Shown here piece after piece: positions 14,339-23,250 of a stretch of DNA of 37,773 bases (position 1 is its first letter; every line of letters starts with the position of its first letter). The stretch covers positions 1 through 37,773 of the forward strand of contig CAKTOT010000008.1 of the NCBI GenBank assembly GCA_934590135.1, read 5' to 3'. The DNA comes from an uncultured Muribaculaceae bacterium (GTDB taxonomy: Bacteria; Bacteroidota; Bacteroidia; Bacteroidales; Muribaculaceae). The notes below the pieces were generated by a model that saw only the letters and a program-made list of their open reading frames with translations, did not search any database and had not been told where the DNA came from. A program made the position numbers and the translations under genes.

Positions 14339-15609
14339 AAAAATCTTTCTCAGTAAACATAGACGGTCGCATCTTCAGCATCGACGAGGACGCATACGAG
14401 CTGTTGCAATCCTACCTCCAGCAACTGGGCACGGCATTCGGCAACGGCAACGACTCGGACGAAATAGTCAGCGACATCGAAGCCCGCGTGGCCGAACACC
14501 TGAGCGAAATGTGTCCCTCAGCGGTAGTCAGCATCCGCGACATCAACGCCGTTATAGATATTATAGGCCATCCCGAGCAATTAAGCGCCGAGACATCTGA
14601 GGCCGAAGACACAGCCAAAGCCGAAGACAAGGCAGATGGTACGACGTCGGCAACAACGCCGCCGCCTTACACCACACCGGAGCGAACACGCGAAAACCGC
14701 AAGCTATTCCGAGACGTCGAAGACTGCGTATTCGGCGGTGTACTTTCAGGCCTGGCCAAATACAACGATTGGAACACGACAACAGTACGTCTATGCGCCG
14801 TCATCATTGCACTGCTCACCACGGTATGGCCGTGCATACTGGCGTACATCATAGCTTGGATAATCATTCCACCGGCTCAGACCGCCGAGCAAAAGTTGCG
14901 TATGATGGGCAAACCCGTCACCGCGGCTACCATCGGACAAACCGTACGCGACACTGCCAATCGAGCCGCCGAAGGCCTGAACAACTCATTTTTCTCGATA
15001 CTCGGGCGTGCCATCGCCGCCTTTGCCGGATTTATAGCCGGAAGTATCGGCATCGGATGTGCCATCGCCGCCGTATGCGCTCTGTTTCTAATAATTTTAG
15101 GCATATTTACTTCGCCTGAATGGGTATTCTCGCATTTCAATATCAGTTGGGGTATACACGGCGCAGGCAACGAATACATCGCCGGCCTGGCCATACTCTC
15201 GGTACTACTCGCCGTCATCATCCCCTGTCTGCTCGTTGTCTGGGGCGCTTGTGTAGCGATTTTTAAGGTCAAAGGTCCATCGCGTGGCACCATAATAACG
15301 CTATGCATCATCGAGTTTGTCCTGATAGTCGCCTCCATACTGATGTTCAATTATCTTGACGCAGTACACACCTCTTATATCATCGAATACAACCGAGAAA
15401 TCATGGAAACTGCAACCGCCACCGACTCAATTCCCACCGATTCCATCCCGGCCGACACAACAGCAACAACCGCCGTAACCACTGCGGCACATCCGGCTGC
15501 GCATACCGCAGCACATTCGGCATCCCACGCTGCGAACGCCTCGTCCGCCACGATAGGCACAGCTCTGAGTTGCATCGCACTTGTATCTGCCGTCTTCGTC
15601 GCAATATGA
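14335..15609 (+). CDS. PspC domain-containing membrane protein
   Basis: The protein has 424 residues. The first ~90 form a cytoplasmic acidic domain (EIVSDIEARVAEHLSEM). The PspC domain sits around 120-180 (LFRDVEDCVFGGVLSGLAKY, then a transmembrane helix, then IAWIIIPPA). Three or more further membrane helices lie between about 220 and 345 (FAGFIAGSIGIGCAIAAV, LAILSVLLAVIIPCLLVVWG, IITLCIIEFVLIVASIL). The C-terminal tail is alanine/threonine/histidine-rich low-complexity sequence (repeats of TDSIP and AAH-type units). PspC proteins belong to the phage-shock/envelope-stress response. It overlaps padR and ends before a strong terminator. Confidence 0.88.
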   Translation: MKKSFSVNIDGRIFSIDEDAYELLQSYLQQLGTAFGNGNDSDEIVSDIEARVAEHLSEMCPSAVVSIRDINAVIDIIGHPEQLSAETSEAEDTAKAEDKADGTTSATTPPPYTTPERTRENRKLFRDVEDCVFGGVLSGLAKYNDWNTTTVRLCAVIIALLTTVWPCILAYIIAWIIIPPAQTAEQKLRMMGKPVTAATIGQTVRDTANRAAEGLNNSFFSILGRAIAAFAGFIAGSIGIGCAIAAVCALFLIILGIFTSPEWVFSHFNISWGIHGAGNEYIAGLAILSVLLAVIIPCLLVVWGACVAIFKVKGPSRGTIITLCIIEFVLIVASILMFNYLDAVHTSYIIEYNREIMETATATDSIPTDSIPADTTATTAVTTAAHPAAHTAAHSASHAANASSATIGTALSCIALVSAVFVAI

Positions 15610-15655
15610 CATACACACCGAGCAATTTGACATAAAATACGATGACCGCATACAA

Positions 15656-15692
15656 CGGGGAGGACGCCGACAGGCATCCTCCCCGCTATTTT
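15656..15692 (+). terminator. Terminator of the padR-pspC operon
   Basis: CGGGGAGGA at 15656-15664 pairs with TCCTCCCCG at 15677-15685 and is followed by CTATTTTT. It lies in the convergent gap before the minus-strand gene at 15847. The rest of 15610-15846 shows no gene. Confidence 0.8.
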
Positions 15693-15846
15693 TCGTAACG
15701 GTCGCCGCCGACACTTATCGCAATACAACGCCGCCGAAATTTGTTGCTCATAGCCACAAATCACCGAACGAAGTGCTCACATTTTGCTGAATTTACAGAC
15801 TATATTTAAGTATTTGACAGCCGGTAATCATCGGACAGCCTCAGCA

Positions 15847-16455
15847 TCAAAAAGCGATACTGAAGTTGAGACACACCGAATGCGTCTTATATTTCGGATT
15901 ATAATCCGAAAAATCCTTGGGGTTGCCGTCAAAGAGCATGAAATTCGAGTACGAATATGTCAACGAGACACCATAGCGGTCAAAGTTCATAAGCAGTCCG
16001 CCTTCGGCGCGCCAATATGCCCAAGCCGAGTTCCGGCTACCGGCGGCAGGCGGCGCCAAAGTCAAGCCGGGCATAAGGAAAAGGCAGAAATCGCCGCCTA
16101 TGCTCCGTATGCGAAAAAGGGTGGGCGTGCGCAGTATCACCGAAGGTTTGAAAATAAGACGAGTGCAATATTCGTCCGAATCATACGTGTCGTAATAATC
16201 GGAGCACCAAGCATCTAACGGTTGAATTTCGCCGGCAAAGCCTATGGAGGCCGCCACACCGGTATATGGGGTGGACATCCACGCGATGCCGAAATGCGCC
16301 TCCCATCCGTCGGTATTAAGTCCTGCCTGCATATAGCCGCGCCAATGGTAGGGGCGCGTTTCGTCCTGAGCACGACATTCACCTACTACGAACATAAATA
16401 ACATTATCACAACGGCATACCTTCGAGCACAAGAAAAGATCCGATACTTTTTCAT
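15847..16455 (-). CDS. Hypothetical exported protein, probable outer-membrane beta-barrel
   Basis: The protein has about 202 residues from the ATG at 16455, which opens with MKKYRIFSCARRYAVVIMLFMFVV and a GECRAQ cleavage-like site, a typical signal peptide (short spans quoted separately). A longer in-frame extension upstream has no signal character and would include the promoter, so it is rejected. The mature part is rich in alternating aromatic/glycine strands (WRGYMQAGLNTDGWEAHFGIAW, YGVSLTYSYSNFML) and ends in a phenylalanine (LNFSIAF), the common signature of outer-membrane barrels. No specific family is recognised. It is divergent from the NigD-like gene, and their promoters interleave. 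Confidence 0.72.
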   Translation of the reverse strand: MKKYRIFSCARRYAVVIMLFMFVVGECRAQDETRPYHWRGYMQAGLNTDGWEAHFGIAWMSTPYTGVAASIGFAGEIQPLDAWCSDYYDTYDSDEYCTRLIFKPSVILRTPTLFRIRSIGGDFCLFLMPGLTLAPPAAGSRNSAWAYWRAEGGLLMNFDRYGVSLTYSYSNFMLFDGNPKDFSDYNPKYKTHSVCLNFSIAF

Positions 16456-16487
16456 AACTTTGCGTATTGGTTGGCGCTGCAAATTTA
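16455..16487. promoter_or_regulatory. Interleaved divergent promoters
   Basis: A plus-strand TAACTTTG at 16455-16462 points to the NigD-like gene (leader about 105 nt). A minus-strand TAAATTTG at 16487-16480, with a TTG about 22 nt upstream, points to the barrel gene. The plus-strand box overlaps the minus-strand ATG, so the two initiation events may interfere with each other. Confidence 0.5.
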
Positions 16488-16576
16488 CGATTTTTTCGTT
16501 GTCGAGATGCAAGATTGCGCCCGATACGGGATTTACAATGTAGAAAACCATATAACGAACGATATAAAAGTAAAAT

Positions 16577-17302
16577 ATGAACAAGTTGAAATATTCGGTA
16601 TACGCGATTGCGCTGGTATTGTCCTTCGGACTTCAATCATGTCTTAACGATGATGACGATGACATCCGCGATCGTCCCACGGCTTTGGTGACCGTGGTGC
16701 CGCAAGAAGACGGCGGTTTTGTGATGAATCTTGATGACGCCACCGTGCTGATTCCCACCAATATGAGCAAGTCTCCATACGGCGACAAGGAAGTGCGAGC
16801 GCTGGTCAATTACGTGGAGGACGGCAGCCGAGCCACCGAACAACGCGTCCAAGTGGTATGGATTGACAGCATCCGCACCAAGATGCCCGAAAAGAGTCTG
16901 GGTAGCGTAACTGCCGATGACGAGAAATATGGCAAAGACCCCATCGAGATTGTAAACGATTGGGTGACCGTAGCCGAAGACGGATACCTGACACTGCGTT
17001 TCCGCACCCTTTGGGGCGACCGAGGCATCAAGCACTCCATCAACCTCGTAACCGGCACCGATGCCGAGGATCCTTACGTACTCGAACTGAGACACAATGC
17101 ACACGAAGACATCGACGGCGTGCCGGGGGATGCACTTATAGCCTTCAACCTCAACAGCATAGACTTCGGAGACAAAGACACAGCGAAATTTACGCTGAAA
17201 TGGGAATCATTTTCCGGCAGCAAGTCCGCCACCTTCGAGCTCAAAAAACGAGTAGTATCTTCCACGCCTCAAGGCATGGCTTATAGTTTATATGTAGAGT
17301 AA
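16577..17302 (+). CDS. NigD-like lipoprotein
   Basis: The protein has 241 residues. The signal peptide ends in a lipobox, GLQSC, with the lipidated Cys at 22, followed by an acidic stretch (LNDDDDD) that in Bacteroidetes favours export of lipoproteins to the outer surface. The body matches the NigD-like family: a small N-terminal barrel domain (TALVTVVPQEDGGFVMNLDD) and a C-terminal immunoglobulin-like domain (GYLTLRFRTLWGDRGIKHSINLV ... LELRHNA). The family is abundant in gut Bacteroidales and takes its name from a bacteriocin-operon immunity candidate; molecular function is unproven. A 106-bp gap separates it from the sigma-factor gene. Confidence 0.85.
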   Translation: MNKLKYSVYAIALVLSFGLQSCLNDDDDDIRDRPTALVTVVPQEDGGFVMNLDDATVLIPTNMSKSPYGDKEVRALVNYVEDGSRATEQRVQVVWIDSIRTKMPEKSLGSVTADDEKYGKDPIEIVNDWVTVAEDGYLTLRFRTLWGDRGIKHSINLVTGTDAEDPYVLELRHNAHEDIDGVPGDALIAFNLNSIDFGDKDTAKFTLKWESFSGSKSATFELKKRVVSSTPQGMAYSLYVE

Positions 17303-17408
17303 TATTCCTTAGCTCGACCGAAAAACGGACGGTTGGGGCGGGTCGCGAGAATACGCGGCTCGCTCTCACCGTCAAAAAACGAGTCCCAACTTAGGCCACA
17401 CTTACGAT

Positions 17409-17981
17409 ATGCCCGGTATCGGCACGACATCCGACCACGAACTTGAGATGGCTCTGCGCCTGCGTCAAGGCGACTGCACGGCTTTACGTGCGGTCTACGA
17501 TGCATACGCGCGATACCTCACCGCCGTGTGCGCCCGTTACATTGCCGATGACGACGATGTCAAGGATGTCCTCCAAGAGGCATTTATTCGCATCTACGAT
17601 GCCGCCGAGTCGTTTGAATACCGCGGCAGTGGATCTTTCAAAGCATGGCTGACACGCATCGTTGTCAATCAGGCGCTCAAACATCTGCGCGACTGCAAAG
17701 CCGTATTTGTACCATTGTCGCCCCAACAGGAAGACCTCGCAGACGAAGACCCGGACACAGACCAAGTGCCGGCCGAAGTGATACACGCTCTTATACGCGA
17801 ACTGCCGGACGGCTACAGAGCCGTATTCAACCTCTATGTTCTCGAACAGCGGTCGCATAAGGAGATAGCAACTCTTCTCGGCATAACCGAAAGCACTTCC
17901 GCCTCACAATTGCACCGCGCCAAGGCCTTACTTGCATCCAAAATCAACAAATATCGAACCGCACAAAATTCCGTCTCATGA
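17409..17981 (+). CDS. ECF-type RNA polymerase sigma factor
   Basis: The protein has 190 residues. Region 2 covers about 20-85 (AVYDAYARYLTAVCARYI, DVKDVLQEAFIRIYDA, FKAWLTRIVVNQAL), and region 4 about 125-180 (IRELPDGYRAVFNLYVLEQRSHKEIATLLGITESTSASQLHRAKALL). It lacks regions 1 and 3, as ECF factors do. Its ATGA overlap with the next gene, whose N-terminus looks like a cytoplasmic anti-sigma segment ahead of one membrane helix, suggests that partner controls its release. No own-type promoter motif could be read in the 106 bp upstream. Confidence 0.92.
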   Translation: MPGIGTTSDHELEMALRLRQGDCTALRAVYDAYARYLTAVCARYIADDDDVKDVLQEAFIRIYDAAESFEYRGSGSFKAWLTRIVVNQALKHLRDCKAVFVPLSPQQEDLADEDPDTDQVPAEVIHALIRELPDGYRAVFNLYVLEQRSHKEIATLLGITESTSASQLHRAKALLASKINKYRTAQNSVS

Positions 17982-19249
17982 AAGAAGACCGGCTCAAAGA
18001 CATACGCGACAAAATGTCCGATTACGAAGCTGATGTACCACAAGATTTGTGGGACGCCATCAACACGGCTGTCGGACGCCGACACAGACAGAAGCTATGG
18101 CTACGTGCAGGACGCTATGCTGCGGCCGCCGTGGCTGTGGTGGTCGTCTTTATCGGCTCGCATTTCCTGCTACAAGACAATACATCGGCCGTGTCGGGCG
18201 GCACCTACGGGCACACAGCCATAGCTCGAAACGGCACATTCGCAAACGCCAAGTCCGAAACCTCTAACATCAACAGCGATACCGAAGACGATGACACCGA
18301 AGCCGAAGTCTGCGCTTCCGATCTCGGCCGCACACCTTACGCCACACTTGCCCGAGCCGAAGCAAAAAGCGAAGCCGATACATCGATGCCTTCGGCCGAA
18401 GGCGACGACAAAGACAATAGCGAGAGCGCTCCAACGTCACCAGTCAACCCCAAAGAGTCTGATGTCGAAATAATCGCGCACACGCTACCGGATATCCAAT
18501 CCGAGTACGTTCCACGTAAGGCGATGAGCGGCACCGACGACGAGCGACTACAGGCACAAAAGTCAGGGCGCTTCGGCGCATCAATATACACCACTGCCGG
18601 CACCGGCGGCACTTCGATGCAACGATATACATCCTTCGGCCTGATGGGTATAGCCCCTAACAACGCCGAATGGAAGGACAACCCCTATACGGGAATGCTC
18701 GTATCCAATCAGGGGCGCGTCTCCGACCGACGCGTGCGCCATCGCTTGCCGGTACACGCAGGGGCATCCGTAGCATACCGCATCAACAACCGCATATCCA
18801 TAGAGGCCGGCATTGCATACTCGTACCTCTCGGCCGACATCCACGAGGGCAGCGACTCTTATTATTTTGCCGGAGATCAAAGCCTCCATTATATAGGCAT
18901 TCCCGTAGGCGTACGCCTTCGCGCCGTGTCGTGGAAGAATTTCGATGTATATGTCGGCGCCGGATTCGAGGCCGAGAAATGCGTATCGGGCACACTGAAA
19001 AAAGCCTATGTCATCAACGGCCAAACGCGTGACGACGGACACGAAAGTATCCGAGTGCATCCTTTACAATGGTCAGTAAATGCCACTGCCGGAGCGCAAT
19101 ACAACATCTCATCACTGGTAGGCATATATGTCGAACCGGGTCTGAGCTACTATTTTGACAACGGCTCGGACATCGAAACCGCTTACAGCGAAAACCCATT
19201 GAACCTCAATCTCAACATCGGACTTCGAATCAGCTTCGGCAACAGATAA
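17978..19249 (+). CDS. Membrane-anchored protein with anti-sigma-like N-terminus and C-terminal beta-barrel
   Basis: The protein has 423 residues. Residues 1-40 are a charged cytoplasmic segment (LKDIRDKMSDYEADVPQDLWDAI). A single transmembrane helix lies at about 44-66 (AGRYAAAAVAVVVVFIGSHFLL). An acidic, low-complexity linker runs to about 195. The last ~190 residues form an outer-membrane-barrel-like domain (ASVAYRINNRISIEAGIAYSYLS ... LNLNIGLRISFGNR). It overlaps the ECF sigma gene by ATGA. This sigma/barrel-fusion arrangement recurs in Bacteroidetes; a signal from the envelope could be passed to the sigma factor. How one chain with an inner-membrane helix accommodates a barrel is unclear. 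Confidence 0.8.
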   Translation: MKEDRLKDIRDKMSDYEADVPQDLWDAINTAVGRRHRQKLWLRAGRYAAAAVAVVVVFIGSHFLLQDNTSAVSGGTYGHTAIARNGTFANAKSETSNINSDTEDDDTEAEVCASDLGRTPYATLARAEAKSEADTSMPSAEGDDKDNSESAPTSPVNPKESDVEIIAHTLPDIQSEYVPRKAMSGTDDERLQAQKSGRFGASIYTTAGTGGTSMQRYTSFGLMGIAPNNAEWKDNPYTGMLVSNQGRVSDRRVRHRLPVHAGASVAYRINNRISIEAGIAYSYLSADIHEGSDSYYFAGDQSLHYIGIPVGVRLRAVSWKNFDVYVGAGFEAEKCVSGTLKKAYVINGQTRDDGHESIRVHPLQWSVNATAGAQYNISSLVGIYVEPGLSYYFDNGSDIETAYSENPLNLNLNIGLRISFGNR

Positions 19250-19275
19250 ACTACTCTTTTTTATAAAACATCGTT

Positions 19276-19821
19276 ATGAAAACCACCATACTATTTTTCA
19301 GTCTCGCAATAGCGACTCTATTGGCCGGATGCAAATCGACAACACCGACCGCGTTGACGACAGCCGAAACAACTACCGCAACTCAGCAACCCTATGCAGT
19401 CCCCTACACCATCGCACAAGGATACTTTGTACGCAACGACGTAGACAGCCTTACTTCCAATCGCATCATCACGCGCGAGCAGTTTGATTCGCTCTTCGGT
19501 ATGGCCACCGTCATGGGCGCGAACGGAAAACCGACACCCATAGACTTCGACCGCCAATTTGTAATCGCCGTTGATGCCCCGGTGACAAATCGCATCACGT
19601 CTATCGTTCCCATAAGCCTCGAATTTGTCCCGGCATCCATAGCCTCAACCAATGCGAGAGCCAAAGTCGCATCCGGCACAACGATTGAATTCACCTTCAA
19701 GACACAATATGGTACACCTCAGTCGTTTAGCACCCATCCGGTACTGATTCTCGTTGTTGACCGCCGCTATGACGCTCCGATAGTTTTGCACCGCCGACTG
19801 TCTTTCGTGTCAGCAAGTTAA
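19276..19821 (+). CDS. Hypothetical lipoprotein
   Basis: The protein has 181 residues. The signal peptide ends in LLAGC, placing the lipidated Cys near residue 19. The body includes a segment around 70-100 (REQFDSLFGMATV ... PIDFDRQFVIAV) faintly like the PrcB C-terminal domain of Bacteroidetes protease-complex lipoproteins, then strands ending PVLILVVDRRYDAPIVLHR. That similarity is weak and from memory. It lies 26 nt after the barrel gene, so it may belong to the same operon. Its stop is only 15 nt from the stop of the convergent NERD gene. Confidence 0.72.
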   Translation: MKTTILFFSLAIATLLAGCKSTTPTALTTAETTTATQQPYAVPYTIAQGYFVRNDVDSLTSNRIITREQFDSLFGMATVMGANGKPTPIDFDRQFVIAVDAPVTNRITSIVPISLEFVPASIASTNARAKVASGTTIEFTFKTQYGTPQSFSTHPVLILVVDRRYDAPIVLHRRLSFVSAS

Positions 19822-19836
19822 GCCGAGCATCTATCA

Positions 19837-20538
19837 CTAAAACGGCCACCCGCCGCCGTTTTGAGCCGAACGACAAGCCGTCCGGTGCTGCGATGCAACA
19901 ATTTCCGGATCACTGCCGTTCCCGACGGCTTGAGTAAGCACATCCATAATCTCGTGTTTGTTACCGAAGTCGGCATTCGGCCGACTCATAAGTTCGGACA
20001 CGACATCGTCAACTTCGCGCGGATGAAGGATATAAGTATCTGACGAATAGTACGTCACGTTCCTAAATATGCAATTTCCGTAAAATACGATTATCGAATA
20101 TATAGGTATATCCGGATTTTGCGGCAAGCGGCTGCGTAATGCCCTGATATGCCCGTTGTTCTGCATTATGGGATTATAAAAGCGGCTCTTGAATCGGCCG
20201 TATGCCAGGACCTTGGTCCAGTATCGTTGGCCCTCGTTGCCGAAAATCCAGCCGCCATAATCCTTGACCTCGAAGACGATAAGACCGGCACTCGTTGCCA
20301 CGGCCAAGTCAATCTGTGTGTACTCGCCGTTAGTCTTTTGGAGGTATATGTCGTGAAATATTGCTCGCGGATTGATGCCCATTTTCAGAAGCCTCAGCAC
20401 CAGCCTGCGTTCCGAGCGCTCACCTCTGTCCGATGATGTAACCTGCTCGATAAGTTCGTTGTTACGGGCATTGATATAAAACCGATACGCAACGGCCGCG
20501 ACGATTCCCAAAAATAATATCACCTGTGCAGCAAGCAT
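19837..20538 (-). CDS. NERD domain-containing membrane protein
   Basis: The protein has 233 residues. One N-terminal membrane helix (AAQVILFLGIVAAVAYRFYI) precedes a NERD (nuclease-related) domain. The key motif is the acidic/EVK core: QIDLAVATSAGLIVFEVKDYGG near 75-97 has the Asp and E-x-K of the restriction-endonuclease-like fold, and a conserved Gln lies in the following helix (NPIMQNNGHIRAL). This implies a DNA-processing or nuclease-like activity, unproven for most NERD proteins. The C-terminal ~35 residues look disordered. It is followed on the minus strand by the convergent lipoprotein gene's end. Confidence 0.87.
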   Translation of the reverse strand: MLAAQVILFLGIVAAVAYRFYINARNNELIEQVTSSDRGERSERRLVLRLLKMGINPRAIFHDIYLQKTNGEYTQIDLAVATSAGLIVFEVKDYGGWIFGNEGQRYWTKVLAYGRFKSRFYNPIMQNNGHIRALRSRLPQNPDIPIYSIIVFYGNCIFRNVTYYSSDTYILHPREVDDVVSELMSRPNADFGNKHEIMDVLTQAVGNGSDPEIVASQHRTACRSAQNGGGWPF

Positions 20539-20607
20539 ATTATCAGTATCTTCTTAGCATTTCGCAATCCCTTAAATCCGGAATAAGACAATTCTCATCT
20601 TATTTCT

Positions 20608-21117
20608 TCAGCGAGCGGGACGGAGGAGGAAGGGCAGCGGGTCGCGAAGACGGAAAGGCGGATTGGCACGCATTTGCTTGAGGGCGGCCGCAGCTTGAGA
20701 TTGGTCATCATAATCCTGCGCCACGACATAGTAATACGGCTCGGCGGTCTGCACCAAGAAGGCGTTGGCGTAGCCTTTGTCGCGCAGGCGTTGGCGCATG
20801 GAATTGGCATTGAACAATTGCTTGAACTGCCCTATAACGAGGTTGTAATTTTTCAATTTATTGGGTACACTGTCGCCGGGCGTGATATATACGCGCTGGA
20901 TACGCGTAGCCACGGTATCGCCGCCGACCACCGACTCGGAAACACGCATGTCGCGACGATAGCGCCCGTAGATAGTTTGATCAAACTCGAGATGCGTGGT
21001 ATCACGCGCGGCCTGCGTGCGTTCGTAGGCGGTGCGGTAATTCTTCTCGGTGGTTTTGCACGAGGGTATAAGTATGGCGGCCAAAACAATCATGGCCGAT
21101 ATGCCGTACAGTTTCAT
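20608..21117 (-). CDS. SPOR domain-containing lipoprotein
   Basis: The protein has 169 residues. The signal peptide ends in LIPSC, a lipobox with Cys at about 20. The C-terminal ~75 residues form a SPOR domain (LVIGQFKQLFNANSMRQRLRDKG, then ... YYYVVAQDYDDQSQAAAALKQM), which binds denuded glycan strands of peptidoglycan, often at the division septum. The linker is short and charged. It sits 56 nt downstream of the phosphoesterase gene on the same strand. A 69-nt gap follows before the NERD gene begins in the same direction. Confidence 0.88.
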   Translation of the reverse strand: MKLYGISAMIVLAAILIPSCKTTEKNYRTAYERTQAARDTTHLEFDQTIYGRYRRDMRVSESVVGGDTVATRIQRVYITPGDSVPNKLKNYNLVIGQFKQLFNANSMRQRLRDKGYANAFLVQTAEPYYYVVAQDYDDQSQAAAALKQMRANPPFRLRDPLPFLLRPAR

Positions 21118-21173
21118 TGGTCCTTGTTTGTTATGAAGTTCGTGTCCTATTCGTTATGGAGTCTCGGTATTCC

Positions 21174-21677
21174 TCAGATAATTTTTTTGCCCAATTCGAT
21201 GACTTGCAAGTCGCGCATCTCGGAGCCGTCGATGGTGAGGCGCACCAGCGTGCGCACCTGCTGCCAGCCATGTGTACCGGCGGCACCGGGATTGATATGC
21301 AGCACGCCGAGGCTCTTGTCGTACATCACTCGTAGGATATGGCTATGGCCGTCCACCATCAGTTGGGGCCGCGTACGTCGCAGCAGAGCGTACATTCCGG
21401 AGGTATAATGCCCCGGATAACCGCCTATATGTGTGAGTACCACGTGCACTCTCTCGACTTCGAATTGTAGCAACTCGGGGCACACACGCGCCACATCGCC
21501 ATGGTCGATATTGCCACGCACGGCGCGTATCGTCGGGCCTATACCTTGCAGTCGGTACAGCAGGTCGATATCGCCTATATCCCCGGCGTGCCAAATCTCA
21601 TCACAGTCTTTGAAGTGGACAACGTAACGGTCGTCCCACGTGCTGTGCGTATCCGAGAGTATGCCTATACGCTTCAT
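21174..21677 (-). CDS. YfcE/MJ0936-type metallophosphoesterase
   Basis: The protein has 167 residues, the usual length of this small family. The calcineurin-like metal-binding motifs are all visible: SDTH at 8-11, AGDIGD near 31, GNID near 55, THIGG near 82 and GHSH near 109. These ligate two divalent metals for phosphodiester hydrolysis. The natural substrate of the family is uncertain. The next gene on the same strand, the SPOR lipoprotein, is 56 nt away. Upstream at 21710-21745 is a strong nested GC-rich hairpin (GGCGGC/GCCGCC outside CGGCGG/CCGCCG). Confidence 0.9.
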   Translation of the reverse strand: MKRIGILSDTHSTWDDRYVVHFKDCDEIWHAGDIGDIDLLYRLQGIGPTIRAVRGNIDHGDVARVCPELLQFEVERVHVVLTHIGGYPGHYTSGMYALLRRTRPQLMVDGHSHILRVMYDKSLGVLHINPGAAGTHGWQQVRTLVRLTIDGSEMRDLQVIELGKKII

Positions 21678-21796
21678 TTCGGTATCTCTTGCTATATTTG
21701 CGGCTACGGCGGCCGGCGGCGTCTGTCCGCCGTCTCAGCCGCCATAGCCTTTTTGGGTGGTGATATGTATTGGCTGACGCCGAGGCGTCGGCCGTT

Positions 21797-23002
21797 TTAT
21801 TTCATCTTCTTAGCCGTAGCGGCAGGCACCGCATCGCGATGTACGTAGATGCCTATGGTCTTGGCCAGGAAGAAAGGCTCGCTCACGTAGATGTATCCGC
21901 CGTACACTTGATTGGTGTCCCACGAATTCTTGACTTTGTAATAGCGGTTGCCGTTTTGGTCGGTGGCTATGCCCACAATTTCCATACCATGGTCATCGGT
22001 AGTCTCCTGGCTGTCAAACATATCCTGGCGCAGTTCCTGCGTCACGGTGATTTCTTCCACCGGGCCTTCGAAGTTGTACTTGTCGTTTTGGCGTTCTTTG
22101 TCGCTCAGAGTGACCCAGCGCGACAGCTCGGTGCCGTCCATATCGCCCTCGGTCTTGCCTTTGGGCATCAGGGCCACGCCCTTGGTCCACTTGAAACCTC
22201 CCTCGCTGACATCGGCAGCCCAGGCCACGGGATAGCCCTTGGAGATGGCGTTGTCCACCACGGCCTTCATCTCGTCCATAGGCACATTGAAGTAGCGGCC
22301 GGCAAGCCAGTTGTCAGGCACCTCGAGCGCAAATTCCTCATAGAACGGATGATGTGTGAACGATGATATGGCTACATAGTCATCGACGCGAATGGGCAGT
22401 GCATCCGCAAAACTGCGAGGCGTATATTTCTTGCCGCGATAGGTGAAAGTCTCGGGCAGCTTGCCTAAGTAGGCATCCAGCACGCCGCGCACGGCCGTGC
22501 GCCATGCCTTCGAAATCTTCTTATTGGGTTTCTTGACCACGACTTTGAGCATCTCGGCCAACATCCCGTCCAATTCGCCGTGGACGTGCTTGTCCTCGCC
22601 GTATTGCAGACCCGAATACACTTCCTCGGGTACGGCACCGTACTTTTTCCAGACGTAGGGTACGTCCAAAAGTGACCCGCCGGGTGCAAAGTTCACATCG
22701 CCGTAATTGCGCACAAAGCGCTCACACTTTTCATCATACGTGTGCCATACGGTAAACATCTCGCTCAGGTCCAGCGAGTCGCCGCCCTGACGCATAATCT
22801 CGTCCTCGAAGAACGATGTGCCGGCAAAGCACCAGCATGTTCCCGATTTGTTTTGGTCCTTGACGCTCGTGGTCTTGACCGTGTACACGTCCGTGAATTT
22901 GAAGCCCTTAACGCTGTCTGTGGCCACACTGTCCGCGTCTGTGGCGGCATACAGCGGCATCATTGCCAGCAGCGCCGCTCCCGTGAGGATTGTCTTTATC
23001 AT
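21797..23002 (-). CDS. Secreted C1-family cysteine peptidase (bleomycin hydrolase/aminopeptidase C type)
   Basis: The protein has 401 residues. The signal peptide covers about residues 1-20 (LTGAALLAMMPLYAA). The papain-like catalytic residues are in place: Gln50 in KDQNKSGTCW, nucleophile Cys56, His338 in DDHGMEI and Asn359 in VKNSWD. The overall layout matches bleomycin hydrolase-like aminopeptidases, here exported to the periplasm or surface rather than cytoplasmic. Family members remove N-terminal residues from peptides. It has its own promoter (23078-23109), divergent from hisS. Confidence 0.9.
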   Translation of the reverse strand: MIKTILTGAALLAMMPLYAATDADSVATDSVKGFKFTDVYTVKTTSVKDQNKSGTCWCFAGTSFFEDEIMRQGGDSLDLSEMFTVWHTYDEKCERFVRNYGDVNFAPGGSLLDVPYVWKKYGAVPEEVYSGLQYGEDKHVHGELDGMLAEMLKVVVKKPNKKISKAWRTAVRGVLDAYLGKLPETFTYRGKKYTPRSFADALPIRVDDYVAISSFTHHPFYEEFALEVPDNWLAGRYFNVPMDEMKAVVDNAISKGYPVAWAADVSEGGFKWTKGVALMPKGKTEGDMDGTELSRWVTLSDKERQNDKYNFEGPVEEITVTQELRQDMFDSQETTDDHGMEIVGIATDQNGNRYYKVKNSWDTNQVYGGYIYVSEPFFLAKTIGIYVHRDAVPAATAKKMK

Positions 23003-23077
23003 AGCTATTATCAGTATTTTATGGCGACTGCCCTACGGCCTCCGCCCTCGTTATATTATTCCTTTGCGTTATGCCCC

Positions 23078-23109
23078 CAAAATTACGCATTTTTCTCCAA
23101 TGCCGCAAA
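23078..23109 (-). promoter_or_regulatory. Promoter of the C1 peptidase gene
   Basis: On the minus strand TTTG (23109-23106) and TAATTTTG (23085-23078) are spaced by 20 nt, a full Bacteroidetes consensus. The leader is about 70 nt. Confidence 0.7.
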
Positions 23110-23136
23110 TCCCGCCCATCTCCACGCGCGGGCATA

Positions 23137-23167
23137 TTGCCGTTGTCTGCAAAAATGCGTAACTTTG
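23137..23167 (+). promoter_or_regulatory. Promoter of hisS
   Basis: TTG at 23137-23139 and TAACTTTG at 23160-23167 are separated by 20 nt. The predicted leader is about 120 nt and contains the direct repeats at 23212-23250. Confidence 0.7.
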
Positions 23168-23211
23168 TGGCGCAATAGGCTCTTTCGGGAGCCGCGATGC
23201 AGCAATTTTAT

Positions 23212-23250
23212 AGACAAAGGCTACTTTACAGACAGACAAAGGCTACTTTA
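23212..23250 (+). repeat. Tandem 17-bp direct repeats in the hisS leader
   Basis: AGACAAAGGCTACTTTA occurs at 23212-23228 and again, identically, at 23234-23250 (period 22). A shorter partial match (AAAAGGCTA) follows near 23261. A small stem (GGCTC/GAGCC) precedes the repeats. No known riboswitch class is recognised. Confidence 0.8.
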
